Shown here: positions 1 through 12,142 of the stretch, piece by piece
Layout: each line of letters starts with the position of its first letter
How positions within the stretch are numbered: the stretch's first letter is position 1
From: Malania oleifera
Lineage: Eukaryota > Streptophyta > Magnoliopsida > Santalales > Ximeniaceae
Direction of reading: 5' to 3'
DNA: 64,000 bases
Assembly (NCBI RefSeq): GCF_029873635.1
Contig: NC_080422.1
Span: 59,398,019-59,462,018, forward strand
The notes under the pieces: model-generated
Told to the model about the DNA's origin: nothing
What the model saw: only the letters and a program-made list of their open reading frames with translations
The model's database searches: none
Made by a program: the position numbers and the translations under genes

Positions 1-859
1 CAACATCTCCAACAGCCTCAGCGTCTCCCGGTGACGACAGGTAAACCCACGCCTACTCAGTATTTTGTTGCGGACCTCCACGGGGCGCCTGGGTGTTACC
101 CCAAAGCCGTCTAGTAATGGAAGTTGTATCATACTACACACGACAGATTCGTGCTACATGACCTGGTCTACCAAATTGGTAGCAGACCTTCTTCTCTGCT
201 CGGCATTCTCCCCTATTTCTTCTCCAACATGTTAGACAAACAGGATAGGTTTGCTCACCCTGAACCTCATAACTCCTTATCTTCTGCCACTGACCACTGC
301 TAGGTCCATCTCTCCTCCTTGGACCTCGGATGGGCCCCGCCTAAAACCCAGGAGGCATAGGCCTCTTCCTCTGATTCAATTCCATAAACTCCTCTACGTG
401 AGCATCCTGAAAAGAAGAGGGAATGTATTGTTCATAGAAAATTTCTTTAAAACGATTCCACATCAGGGTCGCTGATACCAGCTTTTGCTCTTCAAGTAAC
501 TTCACCAACATCCACCAACGCTTGGCCTCCCCAGTCATCTTACAAATAGCATACAAAACCTTATGTTCATATGCAAAGCAAAGACTTACCAATATACCCT
601 CCATCTATTGGATCCATTCCTTCGCAATGATTGCATTGACTCTTTTAGTTAAAGTTGGGGGATTCATATGAGTAAATTGCTCGATAAAGCAGCCTGATTC
701 AACTGATGGCCAATTATGTCCCCTAATGTTCCTTACATTACCTACCATGACCTCTTGACCTGCACTACGTAGCATCTATTCAAAGTAACCGCCACCTATG
801 CTAAAAGCCCCTATGTTTCCACTACCTCTAGCATTCATGTTACTGCTACTAGGATTCAT
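1..859 (-). pseudogene. Gag of a Ty3/gypsy retrotransposon (Tekay/Del-like), degenerate, runs off the left edge
   Basis: Read on the minus strand from a likely ATG at 857-859. The best preserved part, 341-604, has the gag core pattern with AKRWW and WNRFKEIFYEQY. Further down, about 200-100, a zinc knuckle survives as CYQFGRPGHVARIC with its second Cys changed to Phe. It is followed by a VYxxxPGDAEAxGDV-like stretch, which in Tekay/Del chromoviruses precedes the protease. In-frame stops occur near the start (after GGGYFE) and near 110, so it is broken. Gag would form the virus-like particle in the cytoplasm. The PBS and LTR of the same element lie immediately upstream at 1189-2689. The lineage name is inference from these motifs and the long LTR. 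Confidence 0.8.
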
Positions 860-1188
860 TCTGAAAAGGAAATAAGCATAGTCTAAGGATTCTATCTGCA
901 TAACATAACTAACATATTTATCTAATCAAAATTCCATACTATGAATTAATCTATTGTCCTTATTCTCAATTAAAGATCCAGTCCCAACAATAGTTTACTA
1001 TGACTTTCCTGAAATCATCGCCCTAGGAAAGACACAACAACCACCACGAAAATCATGCTTCCTAATCACAGAACAAAACCCTAAATACTCTTCTTCATTA
1101 CCCAACAGTGACTCACTAAATTCCTAATTTATTTCTATACTTTAGTATTATTTTCCACTGCACTCTAGAGTATACAAAACCTAACAAC

Positions 1189-1207
1189 CTAGACTTTGAT
1201 ACCAAAC
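1189..1207 (-). other. Primer binding site of the left gypsy element
   Basis: The minus strand reads TTTGGTATCAAAGTC immediately inside the LTR end. It is complementary to the initiator tRNA-Met 3' end apart from one change. This fixes the strand of the element and shows that 1208-2689 is its 5' LTR. Confidence 0.7.
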
Positions 1208-2689
1208 TATAACGACCTGTCTATTTTTACTATATTTTTTTCCACATATCAGCATTTATAATAACCCTAATAATCTGCTAAAACTAAACTAAACATGATC
1301 AACCTGGACCCGTCAATACCAAGGATATACCTGTCATACATCTCTGATACCTAAGCAGTGAAAAACATAAATCACATACATACCATACAACACTAAACAC
1401 AACACCAAAGTTCTACTGAATCCGTCATACATATACAATCATCTACAAAAAGACCAAAAAGTATCCTAGGGTCTCAATCCAAAAACCCATTTGACCCTAG
1501 CTCAACTACTTACCCTCCTGATAGGGTAGCTTGGTTACTTCTACTGCTGCAGGGCTCTATCCACCCACCTACCTGGATTTCCAGAAATTCTTATTATGCT
1601 AGGGTGAGACACCTCTCAGTAAGGGAGATAAAATAATATTAGTGTGTGGCAACATGAGTATTTTTGTGTTATACACATAAACAGTACATAATTCATATCT
1701 AGAAAAAATAGTTGTATCATATCTAAATAAATCATTATTTTTCATAACATAGGTTGACATACTAAATTTCTGTACATGAAAATCATCTTATATAACTATA
1801 TCATACTAAAATATTACCCAGGATAGATAGCTAGTTGTTGTCATGTCTTACCCTCCACATGACAGGGTTGAGCGGCCTATAGGCCGGAGCTAACAATGGT
1901 TGGCCGACCATGCTAAGTCAAATATAGGTGTGTAAGTACGATGGGCCTATTCCACCTATGCTGGACTACCAAGGGAACTACGACACTCCTATAACGCCAC
2001 ATCAACTACCATCTCCCACACTCTATTTGAGATGTGTGGTAGCACTAACATAAACATAATCGTGAACATATAGCTATAGTAGTGTTCTTCGTAAAACTAA
2101 ACTATGTCATCCAGGTTCTAATAACATATAATACATTTCATAATATTAAACATAGTTGTTTCGTATTTCAAAGTAATATTTGACATCATCATATTTTCAT
2201 AAATTCTGACATAACATACATAATCATGGTGTCTACGCCGACATAAATCATAATGTAAAAATCATGGCATTTATGCCAGCATAATTCATAATGTAAAAAT
2301 CATGGCATTTATGCTGGCATAATTCATAACGTAAAGATCACAACATTTACACCGGCATAATTCATAACGTAAAGTTCATGAAATTCTTGCACTATTTAAC
2401 GTAATATTCTAAAACCATAGTTCTTGTACTATTTTAATGGTTTTTCCTTAAAACTGTTATAACATGTTTATCTTGGAAAAATAATAATATTTTAATATAA
2501 CATAATTTTCATGAAAATTATACTCATGCCACAAAAATGTAAGTAGCCTTCTAAACTCATAATCTGTTCTGAAATCATATTTTTTATAAAATGTGTTAAA
2601 ATCATTTCCCTATTCAGCAGCAGTATTCCCAAACATAATTCTATAACATATGTATTTTTATAAAAATAAATGTTGTATAATAATAAATA
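1208..2689 (-). mobile_element. 5' LTR of the left Tekay-like gypsy element, truncated
   Basis: Homologous over its whole length to the complete solo LTR at 4829-7095. The left boundary aligns with that LTR's TG end but reads TATAACGACC (TG to TA). The right side stops at 2689, where a Sirevirus LTR begins. About 700 bp corresponding to 6392-7095, including the promoter, is not found elsewhere in the window and was presumably lost in the deletion that fused the next two LTRs near 4773. Confidence 0.85.
2221..2366. repeat. 38-bp tandem repeat in the gypsy LTR, about 4 copies
   Basis: Units share CATAATGTAAAAATCATGGC followed by an ATTTANGCCGGCATAATT-like half. About four copies, the outer ones degenerate. 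The same array has about six copies in the related solo LTR at 5845-6082. Confidence 0.8.
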
Positions 2690-4773
2690 TGTTGGCCTTA
2701 CAAGGCTTAACATCCTATTTTGATGCTAACAAATAAGTGAAACTTAACATATTTGGTTGAGTAATGATATTTCAGGATTTAAGAATGAGAATACAAAGTA
2801 AAATGATCAAAAAGATGAGTCAAAGCATGGATACAAAGATGATATCTATTAAAGCTTGAAGATCATAAGAGTGTGGATATTAAAAAGAATGTGTTAAAAG
2901 CTTAAAGCTTGAAGACAAGAGAACCAAAGAAAATCAAAGGAAGAGAGCCAAAGAAAAGCAAAGAGAGAGAGCTCAAAAGACAAACATGAAGACTCAAGCA
3001 CTTAGAATGTCTAAAGTCATAAGAAGTCTTTATGTAAGTGCTTCATATTTTAAATATCTTTTGAAATATTTTTTAAGCTCTATAGGATACAAAGACTTAG
3101 AGACTAGTTCTTGAAAAACCCTTGAAAATGATTTTGAAAAGTTATATTTGAGTCTTTCAAATTAATGGAGTTTAAAAATCAAAAATGAAAATATTTGGAA
3201 AAAGAATGGTCTGGTCAGACGACTGACCAAAACACACTAAGATTGGCCAGCCAACTGAAAAACACCAAGAATGAATAAACCTGCTCAGCCAACTAACAGT
3301 TTGAACAAAGATCAATCAGCCAATTGACAAGGCTAGCCGACTAACATTTTACAGAATTTAATTTTTGGAAAACTAAAAGGCCTCAGCCGCCTGTCCAGCT
3401 GACTGACTCTGTTAAATGAACTACCTAGTCATCGTCCAACCTACTAACTCTATGAAATGAACTACCCAGTCGCCTGTCCGGCCGACTGACTCCATGGGAT
3501 TTTAAATTCTGAACCTCAACGGGAAAATTCTAAAAATTAGTTTTTCAAATGTGAATGTTATAAAAACTTGGTGGACACTCCAAGTAACTTGGGGAATAAG
3601 AAAACTAATCTTAAAAAGTCTATAAATACTCCCTTAACCCCAAGAAATTAATAACCAAGCAATCACACAACATTCTTGTATTCAAACTCTCAATCTCTCT
3701 CAAAGTTCTCTTTTGCTCACACTCCATCTAGGAGATATCTTCTGAATTGCTGCTGAATCACAAGCCTACGATTCTAATATTGAGTTTTCTCAATCACTAA
3801 AGAACCTTTGGTGATCTTTTATCTTGAGTTTCAATTTTATTTCATGTTGATATTTAAATTCTTGAAGTACATAGTGCTGAATTTGTACTAATCTGCTATG
3901 TTTTGAGAGTGTTCTTCTACGCAACGTTTACTTCATATTTTTTTTCTAGTTCTTCGACGATTCAAGGTGTTTGGATCGTTGACCAAGCATGGGGTATCAC
4001 TTGAATAGGTGTAGCTCTAGCCTATTGAAGGAGTGACTGAGTGAGGGGTATCACTTAGAGAGGCGGGCCCTAGCCTACTAAAGAAGTGTGTAACGATTTT
4101 GTTCCGCTTGGAAATGAACTAGTTTAGTGAGTCCTTTGGTGGTTTTCCAAAGGTGATGACATAGGCTGGGGATAAGCCAAACCTCGTAAAAGTCGTGGTG
4201 TCACTCTCTTTCCCTTACTCTCTTTATTTTCAGCATATATAAACTGCGCAGATGATTTAAATTCCTTATCATTAATACTACGTAATTTGGAAATTAAGTA
4301 AACTTAAGTTTAATTTTGATTTACAATTATGGAAACCGAAATGGAATACGTTGGTTGATCAATACTTCATGCAAACCTCAAAGGGACTACATTGATTGGT
4401 TAACACCCAAAGATAAACTGACTAAGAGTTTATTTAAATTTAAGTCTTTAGGAATTTGAGTTGTAGTTTAAATTAAAAAATCAATTTCATTCTCTACAGG
4501 GCTTCCATAATTATATACACAAGGTTGTTAACAAAAGCTGAAAGTTGAATATTAAAGTTCATGGATTGAACACTTTGATTATTGAATGGTTGGTTGATTG
4601 TTTAAGTACTTGTGTTGTATTGGTTACTTTGTTGGTATATGGTTGTGGATTGAATACTGTTTTAACTATTTTTTGTGTGATTGTTAAATCAACAAGAGGT
4701 TAAGAATCTTAAAAAGAATTAAAAGAAAATTTTAATAACCCAATTCACTCCCCTTCTTGGGACTAAAGGAGAG
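2690..4773 (+). mobile_element. Sirevirus-like copia LTR, last ~14 bp missing
   Basis: Starts TGTTGGCCTTACAAGGC after the 5-mer AAATA and is collinear with the solo LTR at 20303-22417 and with the inverted copies at 54787-56739 and 60049-62167. It ends in the family signature CCCAATTCACTCCCCTTCTTGGGACTA, but the terminal CACCTT...TTTTCA is absent and sequence of another LTR follows. The break falls in a shared ACTAAAGGAG-like word. No internal sequence is attached, so it is a solo LTR or the remnant of a deleted element. Confidence 0.85.
3210..3630 (+). promoter_or_regulatory. U3 promoter region: palindrome cluster plus TATA box
   Basis: Repeated variants of GCCGACTGAC and GTCAGCC occur between about 3210 and 3500, for example 3400-3410 and 3480-3490. 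They lie ahead of a good TATA box, CTATAAATACTCCC, at 3620-3629. Same arrangement as in the other Sirevirus LTRs of the window. Use as a promoter is inferred from position only. Confidence 0.6.
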
Positions 4774-5844
4774 AGGCATCTCCACTTACTAAAGGAGAGA
4801 CACATCTCCACCTAATGAAGCAGAGAGGTGTAACAACCTGCCTATATTTACTATATTTTTTCCATATATTAGCATTTATAATAACTTTGATAACCTGCTC
4901 AAACTGAACTAAACATGATCAATCCAGACTCGTGGGTACCAAAGATATACCTGTCATACATCTTTGATACCTAAGCAACCGAAAACATAAATCACATACA
5001 TACCATACAACGCAAAAACACAATACCAGAGTTCTACTAAATTCGTAATACATATACAATCATCTACAAAAGGACCAAAAAGTATCCTAGGGTCTCAATC
5101 CAAAAACTCATCTGACCCTAGCTCAACTACTTACCCTTCTGACAGGGTAGCTTGGTCAACTTCCACTGTTGTGGGGCTCTATCCGCCCTCTTACCTGGAT
5201 TTCTAGAAATGTTTATAATGCTGGGGTGAGACACCTCATAGTAAGGGAGTTAAACTAATATCAGTGTGTGGCAACATGAGTATTTTCTTGTTATACATGT
5301 AAATAGTACATAATTCATATCTGGTAAAATTAGTTGTATCATATCTGAATAAAACATGATTTGTCATAACATAGGTTGACATACTAAATTTCTGTATAGG
5401 AAAATCATTCTATATAACTATACCATACTGAAATATTGCCTAGGATAGATAGTTAGTTATTGTCATGTCTCATCCCCAACATGACAGGGTTGTGTGGCCC
5501 GTAGGTAGGACCTAGCAATGGCTGGCCGACCATGCTAGGTCAAACATAGGTGTGTAAGTACGATGGGCCTATTCAACCTATGCCAGACTATCGAGGGAAG
5601 TATGACACTCCCATAAAGTCACATCAATTGCCATCTCCCACACTTTATTTGAGATGTGTGGTAGCACTAACATAAACATAATCGTGAACATATAGCTATG
5701 GTACCATGCTTCGTAAAACTAAACTATGTCATCCGGGTTCTGATAACATATAATACATTTCATAATATTAAACATAGTGTTTTCATATTTCAAAGTAATA
5801 TTTGACATAATCATATTTTCATAAATTCTGTCGTAACATATATA

Positions 5845-6082
5845 ATCACGACGTCTACGCTGACATAAATCATAATGTAAAAATCATGGCATTTAGGCCG
5901 ACATAATTCATAATGTAAAAATCATGGCATTTACGTCGACATAATTCATAACATAAAAATCATGGCATTTATGCGGGTATAATTCATAACGTAAAAATCA
6001 CGGCATTTAAGACGGCATAATTCATAATGTAAAAATCACGGCTTTTACGCCGGCATAATTCATAACGTAAAAATCATGAAAT
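5845..6082. repeat. 38-bp tandem repeat in the solo gypsy LTR, about 6 copies
   Basis: Same unit as at 2221-2366, with two more copies. Variation is mainly at the GCCGGC-like hinge (ACGTCGAC, GCGGGT, AGACGGC, CGCCGGC). Confidence 0.85.
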
Positions 6083-6803
6083 TCTTGCATTGTTTAACAT
6101 AATGTTGTAAGGCCATAGTTCCTATACTATTTTAATGGTTTTTCCCAGAAACTGTTATAACATGCTTATCTTGGAAAAATCATAATATTTTAATATAACA
6201 TAATTTTCGTGAAAATTATACTCATGCCACACAAATGTAAGTAGTCTTCTAAACTCATAATCTATTATGAAATCATATTTCTTATAAAATATGTTAAAAC
6301 CATTTCCCTGTTCAACAGCAATATTATCAAACATAATTCTATAACATACGTATTTTTTAGAAAATAAATGTTGTACGACAATAAATAATTTCATGGAAAA
6401 TGCTGACTTAATTTATCCCCTTACCTGGCTTACTGAGAAACACACAAATTACTCCAAACCTACACCCATGGTGTTCCCAACTCAACACCCTGAAATTTAC
6501 ATTTTTCCTAACAAAACTTCAATATTATTCCACCTACTATACTTTCCTCAGTCCAGAAATACCAAATACCTTATAAAACTTAAATAACCAACTTACCCAA
6601 ATTTTGGGATGGTGCCCAAGGTGGCCTAACCAACAAACCACTCCAACAGACTTGAAGAGAATCTTCCCAGGAGTAGCGTGGTGGCTTCCGATTGTCGAAC
6701 TGGCGAAGGACGAAGCTGAAAATATAGAGAGAAGGAGGGGCAGATGAAACCTAGAGAGAGAAAGAGTTTTCATGAACAATTCTCGCTGAAATCCTGAGGT
6801 TGG

Positions 6804-7020
6804 TGTATTTATAAAATATGGATTCGTCAACGAGACACGTCACCTCGTCGACGAGTCCATGAAGGAAGTTCGTTGATGAACTTATAACCCTCATCGACGA
6901 AATCCAAGCTCCACTAAACCTCTCTTGATAAGTTCTCATCAACGAGACACGAGTCCACATCGACGAGCCCAAGAAGGCAGCTCGTCGACGAGCGCTCTGC
7001 GTTCATCGATGAGACCCTGC
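6804..7020 (-). promoter_or_regulatory. U3 of gypsy solo LTR: CTCGTCGACGAG palindrome cluster with TATA box
   Basis: On the minus strand a TATA box, TATTTATAAAAT, lies at about 6805-6815. Upstream of it (6822-7015) are about seven copies or half-copies of the palindrome CTCGTCGACGAG: perfect at 6851-6862 and 6982-6993, variants near 6826, 6892, 6928, 6958 and 7003. Spacing is about 20-40 bp. A regulatory role is inferred from the position. Confidence 0.65.
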
Positions 7021-8500
7021 TGAATCCCTTTTGAAAAATCATTTTCTCTCCTTTATTTTATTTACTTAATTTCTATAATTCTTCAGGTCTCTACAAGAGG
7101 TGTCTCCACCTATTGAATGGAGGGATTAGTGAATCCTTATAACAAGTTGCTTAAGGCAAGGATGTAGGCATGGTTGCCGAACCTTGTAAAATATACTAGT
7201 GTCACTCTTTCCCTTAATTCCTTTACTTTTCAAGCATGCTTATATTAGAATATATCTACTGTTAATGATTTACTTTGAGTTGTGAATTCTTTGAATGATT
7301 TGAATGCTCTTGTTGATCAAAATCTATTGTAGCTAGGAATAAAAATATTGGAATTTAGCTATTGGAAATTATATTGTGTTTGTTTTTAGGTGACTGGAGT
7401 CTGTGTTTTAAACTTTCAAACAGCGCTGATTTCTTTCCAAATTTGAAAGATATGATTTCAAACTTGGGGAAAATGGTAAGATTTCTTCCTAAACTATATA
7501 AAGGCTATTATCTTTGCATTAGGGCAAACCAATACGCACAAATACATAAGCATACTTATGATTATACTCTGAGTTTCTTCTTGAAAAGATGTTGTGCGAT
7601 TTTCTCAAAGCCCTAATTGTTTTTCAAATTTCTCTTCTAAATTTCTCATACTATGAATCAAATACCTTTTGAATTCTTTGTGAGCTTCAATTGCAATTTG
7701 AGTTATTAAGAATGCATAGCTTTCATAATTGTACAAAATCTACTCTAGTGTGAGAGTATTCAAATTATATGAACGAATTGAGTTGCTACTTTTGCAATCA
7801 GATGACTCAGGGATAGAGTTGTTGCCCAGCAAGAGGGTGTTCTCGTTAGGGAGGGTTCTCCACCTTACCATGGAGAGAGTCTGCTCCACCTATTGAATGA
7901 TGTGGGTAAAGGAAAATCCTCACGGCAACTTGTTTGGAGCAACTATGTAGGCAGTAAGTTGAACCTTGTAAAAAACCGCGTGTTAAATCTTCTTTCCCTA
8001 TCTGTTGAAATTCTACACTTATAAATTGTTGTGTATGTTTTTAATTTATTTGGAAATTTTGTTAAAGGCTAAGTTTGGATTTGGATCAGTTTGAATAAGT
8101 TTATTGGTTTGTTAACAATTTGTATGATTTAGGTTTCAAGTTGAGATTTAGACAAGTGCTGAAACTCTGAATTAAGTTTTGATTGGCTGAGGTAAAGCTA
8201 TTGTGGTAGGTTGATTATTCAAGCATAAGAAGTTAACTTGCTTGAGCTATATTATTGAATTTTATCTTAAATACACACTTGATCATTGTTTGAACTCATG
8301 GTTGATTATTCAGTTTCTATTTTTCATTTTCATATATATATCTAGGATTGTCTATTGGTATAGTACTAATCGCTTCTTAGTTGATTGAAATTGTGATTAA
8401 TATATTTTGAAAGGTTTAAAATAAACCAAGCATCCATGTAATAATTTTAAAATACCCAATTCACCCCCCTCTTGGGATTACACCGTTACTTTTAGTTTCA

Positions 8501-8677
8501 AGATCGGGGGTTTCTTCATATACTACTTAACCCTCTCAAAAGTCTCTTGACACTCTTCATTCCATCTCCTTGGATTATTTTTTTTTAATAATCTGAATAT
8601 GGGATGGCAAGTCCTTATTAACTGGGAAATAAAACATGCAATGAAATTCAATCTTCTAAAAGAGCCTCGAATTTGCT
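8501..8677 (-). pseudogene. Gypsy pol fragment: C-terminal RT to RNase H connection, continues the piece at 63758-64000
   Basis: The minus-strand translation gives RRLNFIACFISQL, then PIFRLLKKNNPRRWNEECQETFERVK, a stop, and YMKKPPI. This is the RT thumb/RNase H linker of Ty3/gypsy pol (compare family pattern GRLNYIARFISQL...PIFKLLRKN...WNEDCQEAFEKIK). It is cut at TCTGA (8678-8682), the TSD of the inserted D6 copia element. The preceding part of the same gene lies 55 kb away at 63758-64000. Frame breaks and a stop show decay. Confidence 0.85.
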
Positions 8678-8959
8678 TCTGATGAAGGTACTTGTGGAAT
8701 AGCTCTAAGCTCCAGTTATAGTGCATACAAATAACAAAAAAAAATAATCAGATCATGCAATCCCTAATTATGTAATTAGGATTATACCTGCAAGATCTAT
8801 CTGGTTTGATCCCGAATCTTCAAGTGTGAAAATGAGCTCTTGAAGTCAACAAGGAATCTTCTACTGTATTCCTTGAACATACCTTGCTCCTGAGAGAGTG
8901 GGCTCGTAAGCGGCTACTAGGGTTTTCTTCTCTCACGAAAATGTCTACTTCTATGAGAG

Positions 8960-11119
8960 TGTTGATTAAGGTGTAATCCCAAGAGGGGGGTGAATTGGGT
9001 ATTTTAAAAAATTCTTTGAATCCTATTTACCAATCAATCCCTATATCTAAGTTTAACTAGTCACTTATCAAGTTGGTGTGAAATTATTCAACATACACAA
9101 GCAAGTTGGAAATTGAAATACAATGCAGAAAATAAAAAGATAAGGGAAGAGAGAATGCAACCATGATTTTACGAGGTTCAGCCTACTTGGCCTACATCCT
9201 CGCCTTGAGCAACCACTCACGGATTCACTAACCCTGCTCCTTAAAGTGAGACGGAGCTTCCCTTACAATCCAATGCTTACAAGAGGCACAGCTTTCTCCT
9301 ACTCCACTACTTACAAGAGATACAGCTCTCTCCTCTCACACCGGTTCACACACCGAACCGTGTATACAATAGAATCTGGAAAATACATTCAAAAATAATG
9401 CTTCTAACAAAAGCTGGTAAGTACAATTCAAATTCCTAAAACATTGACATATGATATAACTTCAATCTCGTGAATGAATGAAAACGATAAAATCATTTTA
9501 TATATGATAAGCCTCAACACACAAATCCTTTTTTTAACCAAGACTTTCAAGTAAAGATAAATTCAAAACGTTTTGGAATGATCTAGGGTTCTTGGTTCAC
9601 TTTGCAAAAATGCACACTTATATAATTGAAGTGAACTTGTTGGCAAAAACTTTGTCTTGAATATACACTCAATCAAAATCACAAAGTTTTATTTCAAGTA
9701 CTTAACCACAAAACTGAGTATATTAATTTGCAGAAAAATATCCCTCAATTAAAATTATATTTATAAGTATCAAGGATATTAAATCAAGTTCTAATGTACC
9801 TAAAGATAGATCTTTTTAGAAACCACACACTTGAATCAAACCTTTCAATGAGTCACACACCATAAAAAAAATAATGATCTTGGTTAAAATAGCTTGGTAT
9901 ATATAAAGATACTTTCAAGATCACTCTTTTAATCAAAACTAGGTTTTTCAATAAGAAGCCCTTTGAGAAAATATATGTATATTTATATGCTCTTGAACCA
10001 AAATTTAATCCACCAAGTTAGATAAACTTTCTCAGGTAATGATCTCTTAGAAAAATAATTTTTGTACGAAAGGCACACTCAAGATCAATACTTTTCAATA
10101 CTAGTCAAGAAAAAACAATGAGATGACATGTAAAAATCACAAGACTAATAACTTGAAAGATCAAACCTCAATACTAGATTGAAGTACAGTAGAGTAAACA
10201 AGTTCCCTTTGAAAATCTAAATTGATTTGCCCAAGCTTGAAGATATGAGATTGATGTATAAGCAAACGAATAGCACTAAGAGTAGATAATCAACAAACTT
10301 GCAACAAGGTGTGTTATTCTCTTTCTTGTGTGTCTCTCTTTTCAGGGGTTTAGATATTCATCATATATAGTATATTACCCTTAGAATTGATCTCAGCCGT
10401 TGGATCAATAAGATACCTCGCATGTCTTTTTAATAAAGAACTGATTTTTAGGCTTTCCCGCGAGTTCAGGCAACCGAACTCGACTTCAGGCTCTTGAAGT
10501 GCCAACTTCAGGCTCCTGAAGTCTCAACTTCAGGCGCCTGAGGTTCCAAGGTCAGGCGACCGAGGTACCTTTGCCAGGTTCTGTCTTTCCCATTTAATTC
10601 TTCAGGCTACCAAACTTAATCTTCAGGCTACCGAAGAAATTCTTCAAGCGCCTAAGGTTAACTTCAGGCTACCGAAGTCCCCTTTTCACAAATATTCATT
10701 TCCAGTTTAAAATTCTACTTCGATTCTTTGCTTGGGTCTTTTACAAAACAAGTTTTCATGATTTTAAACACATTTCTAAGCCCATGTAAGTACTCTAATG
10801 ATGTACATGAAATGCATGAATCCTAAAATCATTTTAAGTTTTATTGAGTCTCAAAATAAATCATAGGAAAATGTATATACATGAGTTCTAAATACCCATT
10901 CCCAAGACATTCTTGAACTTTGCCGCTTGCATCTTGATTCTTATACTCTTTGAGTTTCATGGTACTTTCTAATATGTATAAGCTTTACTTTATGGCATCC
11001 ATGACTCGTTATCTTTCCGTGCATGCTCAGTATAAGTCCTGCTCACAAACTCAATGCACAGATCAAATATCAAGTGATTTTTCATTATCAAAAACCATAT
11101 TAGACTCATAGAGTCAACA
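8960..11119 (-). mobile_element. Solo Sirevirus-like LTR with target-site duplication GAGAG
   Basis: Minus-strand LTR from TGTTGACTCTATGAG (11119) to GGGATTACACCTTAATCAACA (8960), 2160 bp. GAGAG occurs at 8955-8959 and 11120-11124; the uninterrupted family-D LTRs read CTATGAGAGTTTTTTTG at this point. It carries the family 3' signature CCCAATTCACCCCCCTCTTGGGA and the GAACCTCGTAAAATC block. No internal region is present. Confidence 0.92.
10360..10680 (-). promoter_or_regulatory. U3 of solo LTR: CTTCAGG/CCTGAAG palindrome cluster and TATA box
   Basis: Minus-strand TATA box CTATATATGA at 10361-10370. Upstream (about 10455-10680) are at least ten CTTCAGGC or CCTGAAG half-sites, including the palindrome-like CTTCAGGCTCCTGAAG at 10506-10521. 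Regulatory use is inferred. Confidence 0.6.
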
Positions 11120-12142
11120 GAGAGTTTTTTCGTCTCCCCAGAATGCTAAATGGAGCGCGTGTATATATAGACTACAACAGGGACCTTTGAGCAAATATGA
11201 CTAGGGCTTCCCACGTAATTAAGAATTCCTAATCCAACTCGAATTCATCCTTAATTACGTTAATTATAATTCATACCACTAAAGAATTATAATTGCACTC
11301 CCTGTCATATTCGAAATTAAATTTCGAGCTCCTATTATTAATTGCTTATTTATCTCCCCACGTAAAGATTACCGATTCCCTTCTATTAAATTAAATTACA
11401 GAAAATTTAATTAATTGACATATTAATTCCCTGAGACCTTCCACTTAACTTATTTGATGTGTCGAATTCAAAATCCACCTGCAAGGTTTGACACAATCAA
11501 AACTTATAAGCTTCCTCAAGGGGGTATCATTAATCCCGATACCGGGACATGGAATCTATTGATAATTAATGTTTACCATACACATAATGTCATCATCCAA
11601 CTCACTAAGTATTTTTACGCATAAAGAATCTCACTCTTCTATGAATCAAAGTAATAAAAAATATATGCATGTGTCCAATAATCATATCAGAATTAAGAGC
11701 ATAAGCACTCATAATAACCATGAGGTATTAATTATTTTATTTAGTCAATATAAAAACAATTACCCCAAGACGGTCCTATTCAATACACACAAAGTATACT
11801 AGCACAAGGAGTTGGAACTGTACCATTCCCAATAGTCAAGATAGACCTATTAAAACCTTGTGCTACAGTCCTACCAATGATGTGTCCAATTTCATTTAAA
11901 ACAGTGAACAGTAAACTTATATTTTATAAGAACTGATGATCTAATCTTCTCTGTATAAGTTGTACTCTAAACACTACATCACCTACTATATAGAATAAAA
12001 GACACACATGCATAATCATTAAATAAATAATGTCAGGAAAACATTGCTCACAAAGATTCTCATTAAAATGGAATAAGTGAAGTTATTAATTAATGCTAAA
12101 ACTTATTACATAAAGCATGTCTTTCAGTATAAATCCCTAACA

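Larger units (their letters stand above)
4829..7095 (-). mobile_element. Solo LTR of the Tekay-like gypsy family, with target-site duplication
   Basis: Begins TGTAACAACC and ends GTCTCTACA (plus-strand reading). It is flanked by the direct repeat AGAGG at 4824-4828 and 7096-7100. Removing it rejoins an uninterrupted LTR-like run, GAGAGGTGTCTCCACC. Length 2267 bp, homologous to 1208-2689. No gag or pol is attached, so it is a product of LTR-LTR recombination. The minus orientation is set by the homologous LTR at 1208-2689, which borders a minus-strand PBS. Confidence 0.93.
4773..8500 (+). mobile_element. Fused 3' portions of two Sirevirus-type LTRs, interrupted by a solo gypsy LTR
   Basis: Two collinear modules of LTR 3' type are present: 4773-4828 plus 7101-~7380, and ~7380-8500. 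Each has the block of a tract near GTGAATCC or AAATCC, then GATGTAGGC or TATGTAGGC, GAACCTTGTAAA and TTTCCCT that follows the U5 start in these families. The second module has its own TATA-like ACTATATAAAGG at about 7494 and ends in CACCCCCCTCTTGGGATTACACC at 8466-8485, with TTTCA at 8496-8500. The 5' LTR parts are missing. The junction near 7380 is approximate. The first module was split by the solo LTR 4829-7095. Confidence 0.6.
8683..12142 (-). mobile_element. Family-D LTR copy L1 (outermost 3' LTR of D6), interrupted by a solo Sirevirus LTR
   Basis: Runs from TGAAGGTACTTGTGG to ATAAATCCCTAACA. Without the insert at 8960-11119 and one TSD copy it is 1295 bp, as long as the other full copies (13482-14767, 34228-35519). 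A TATA-like TATATATA lies near 11162-11170, read on the minus strand. The left flank TCTGA matches the right flank of the D6 5' LTR. Confidence 0.88.

Noticed and set aside
8523..8726. Continuous minus frame starting MHYNWSLELFHKYLH
   Set aside because: Chimera: the first residues come from the family-D LTR and the rest from the older gypsy pol; the join is the D6 insertion point.
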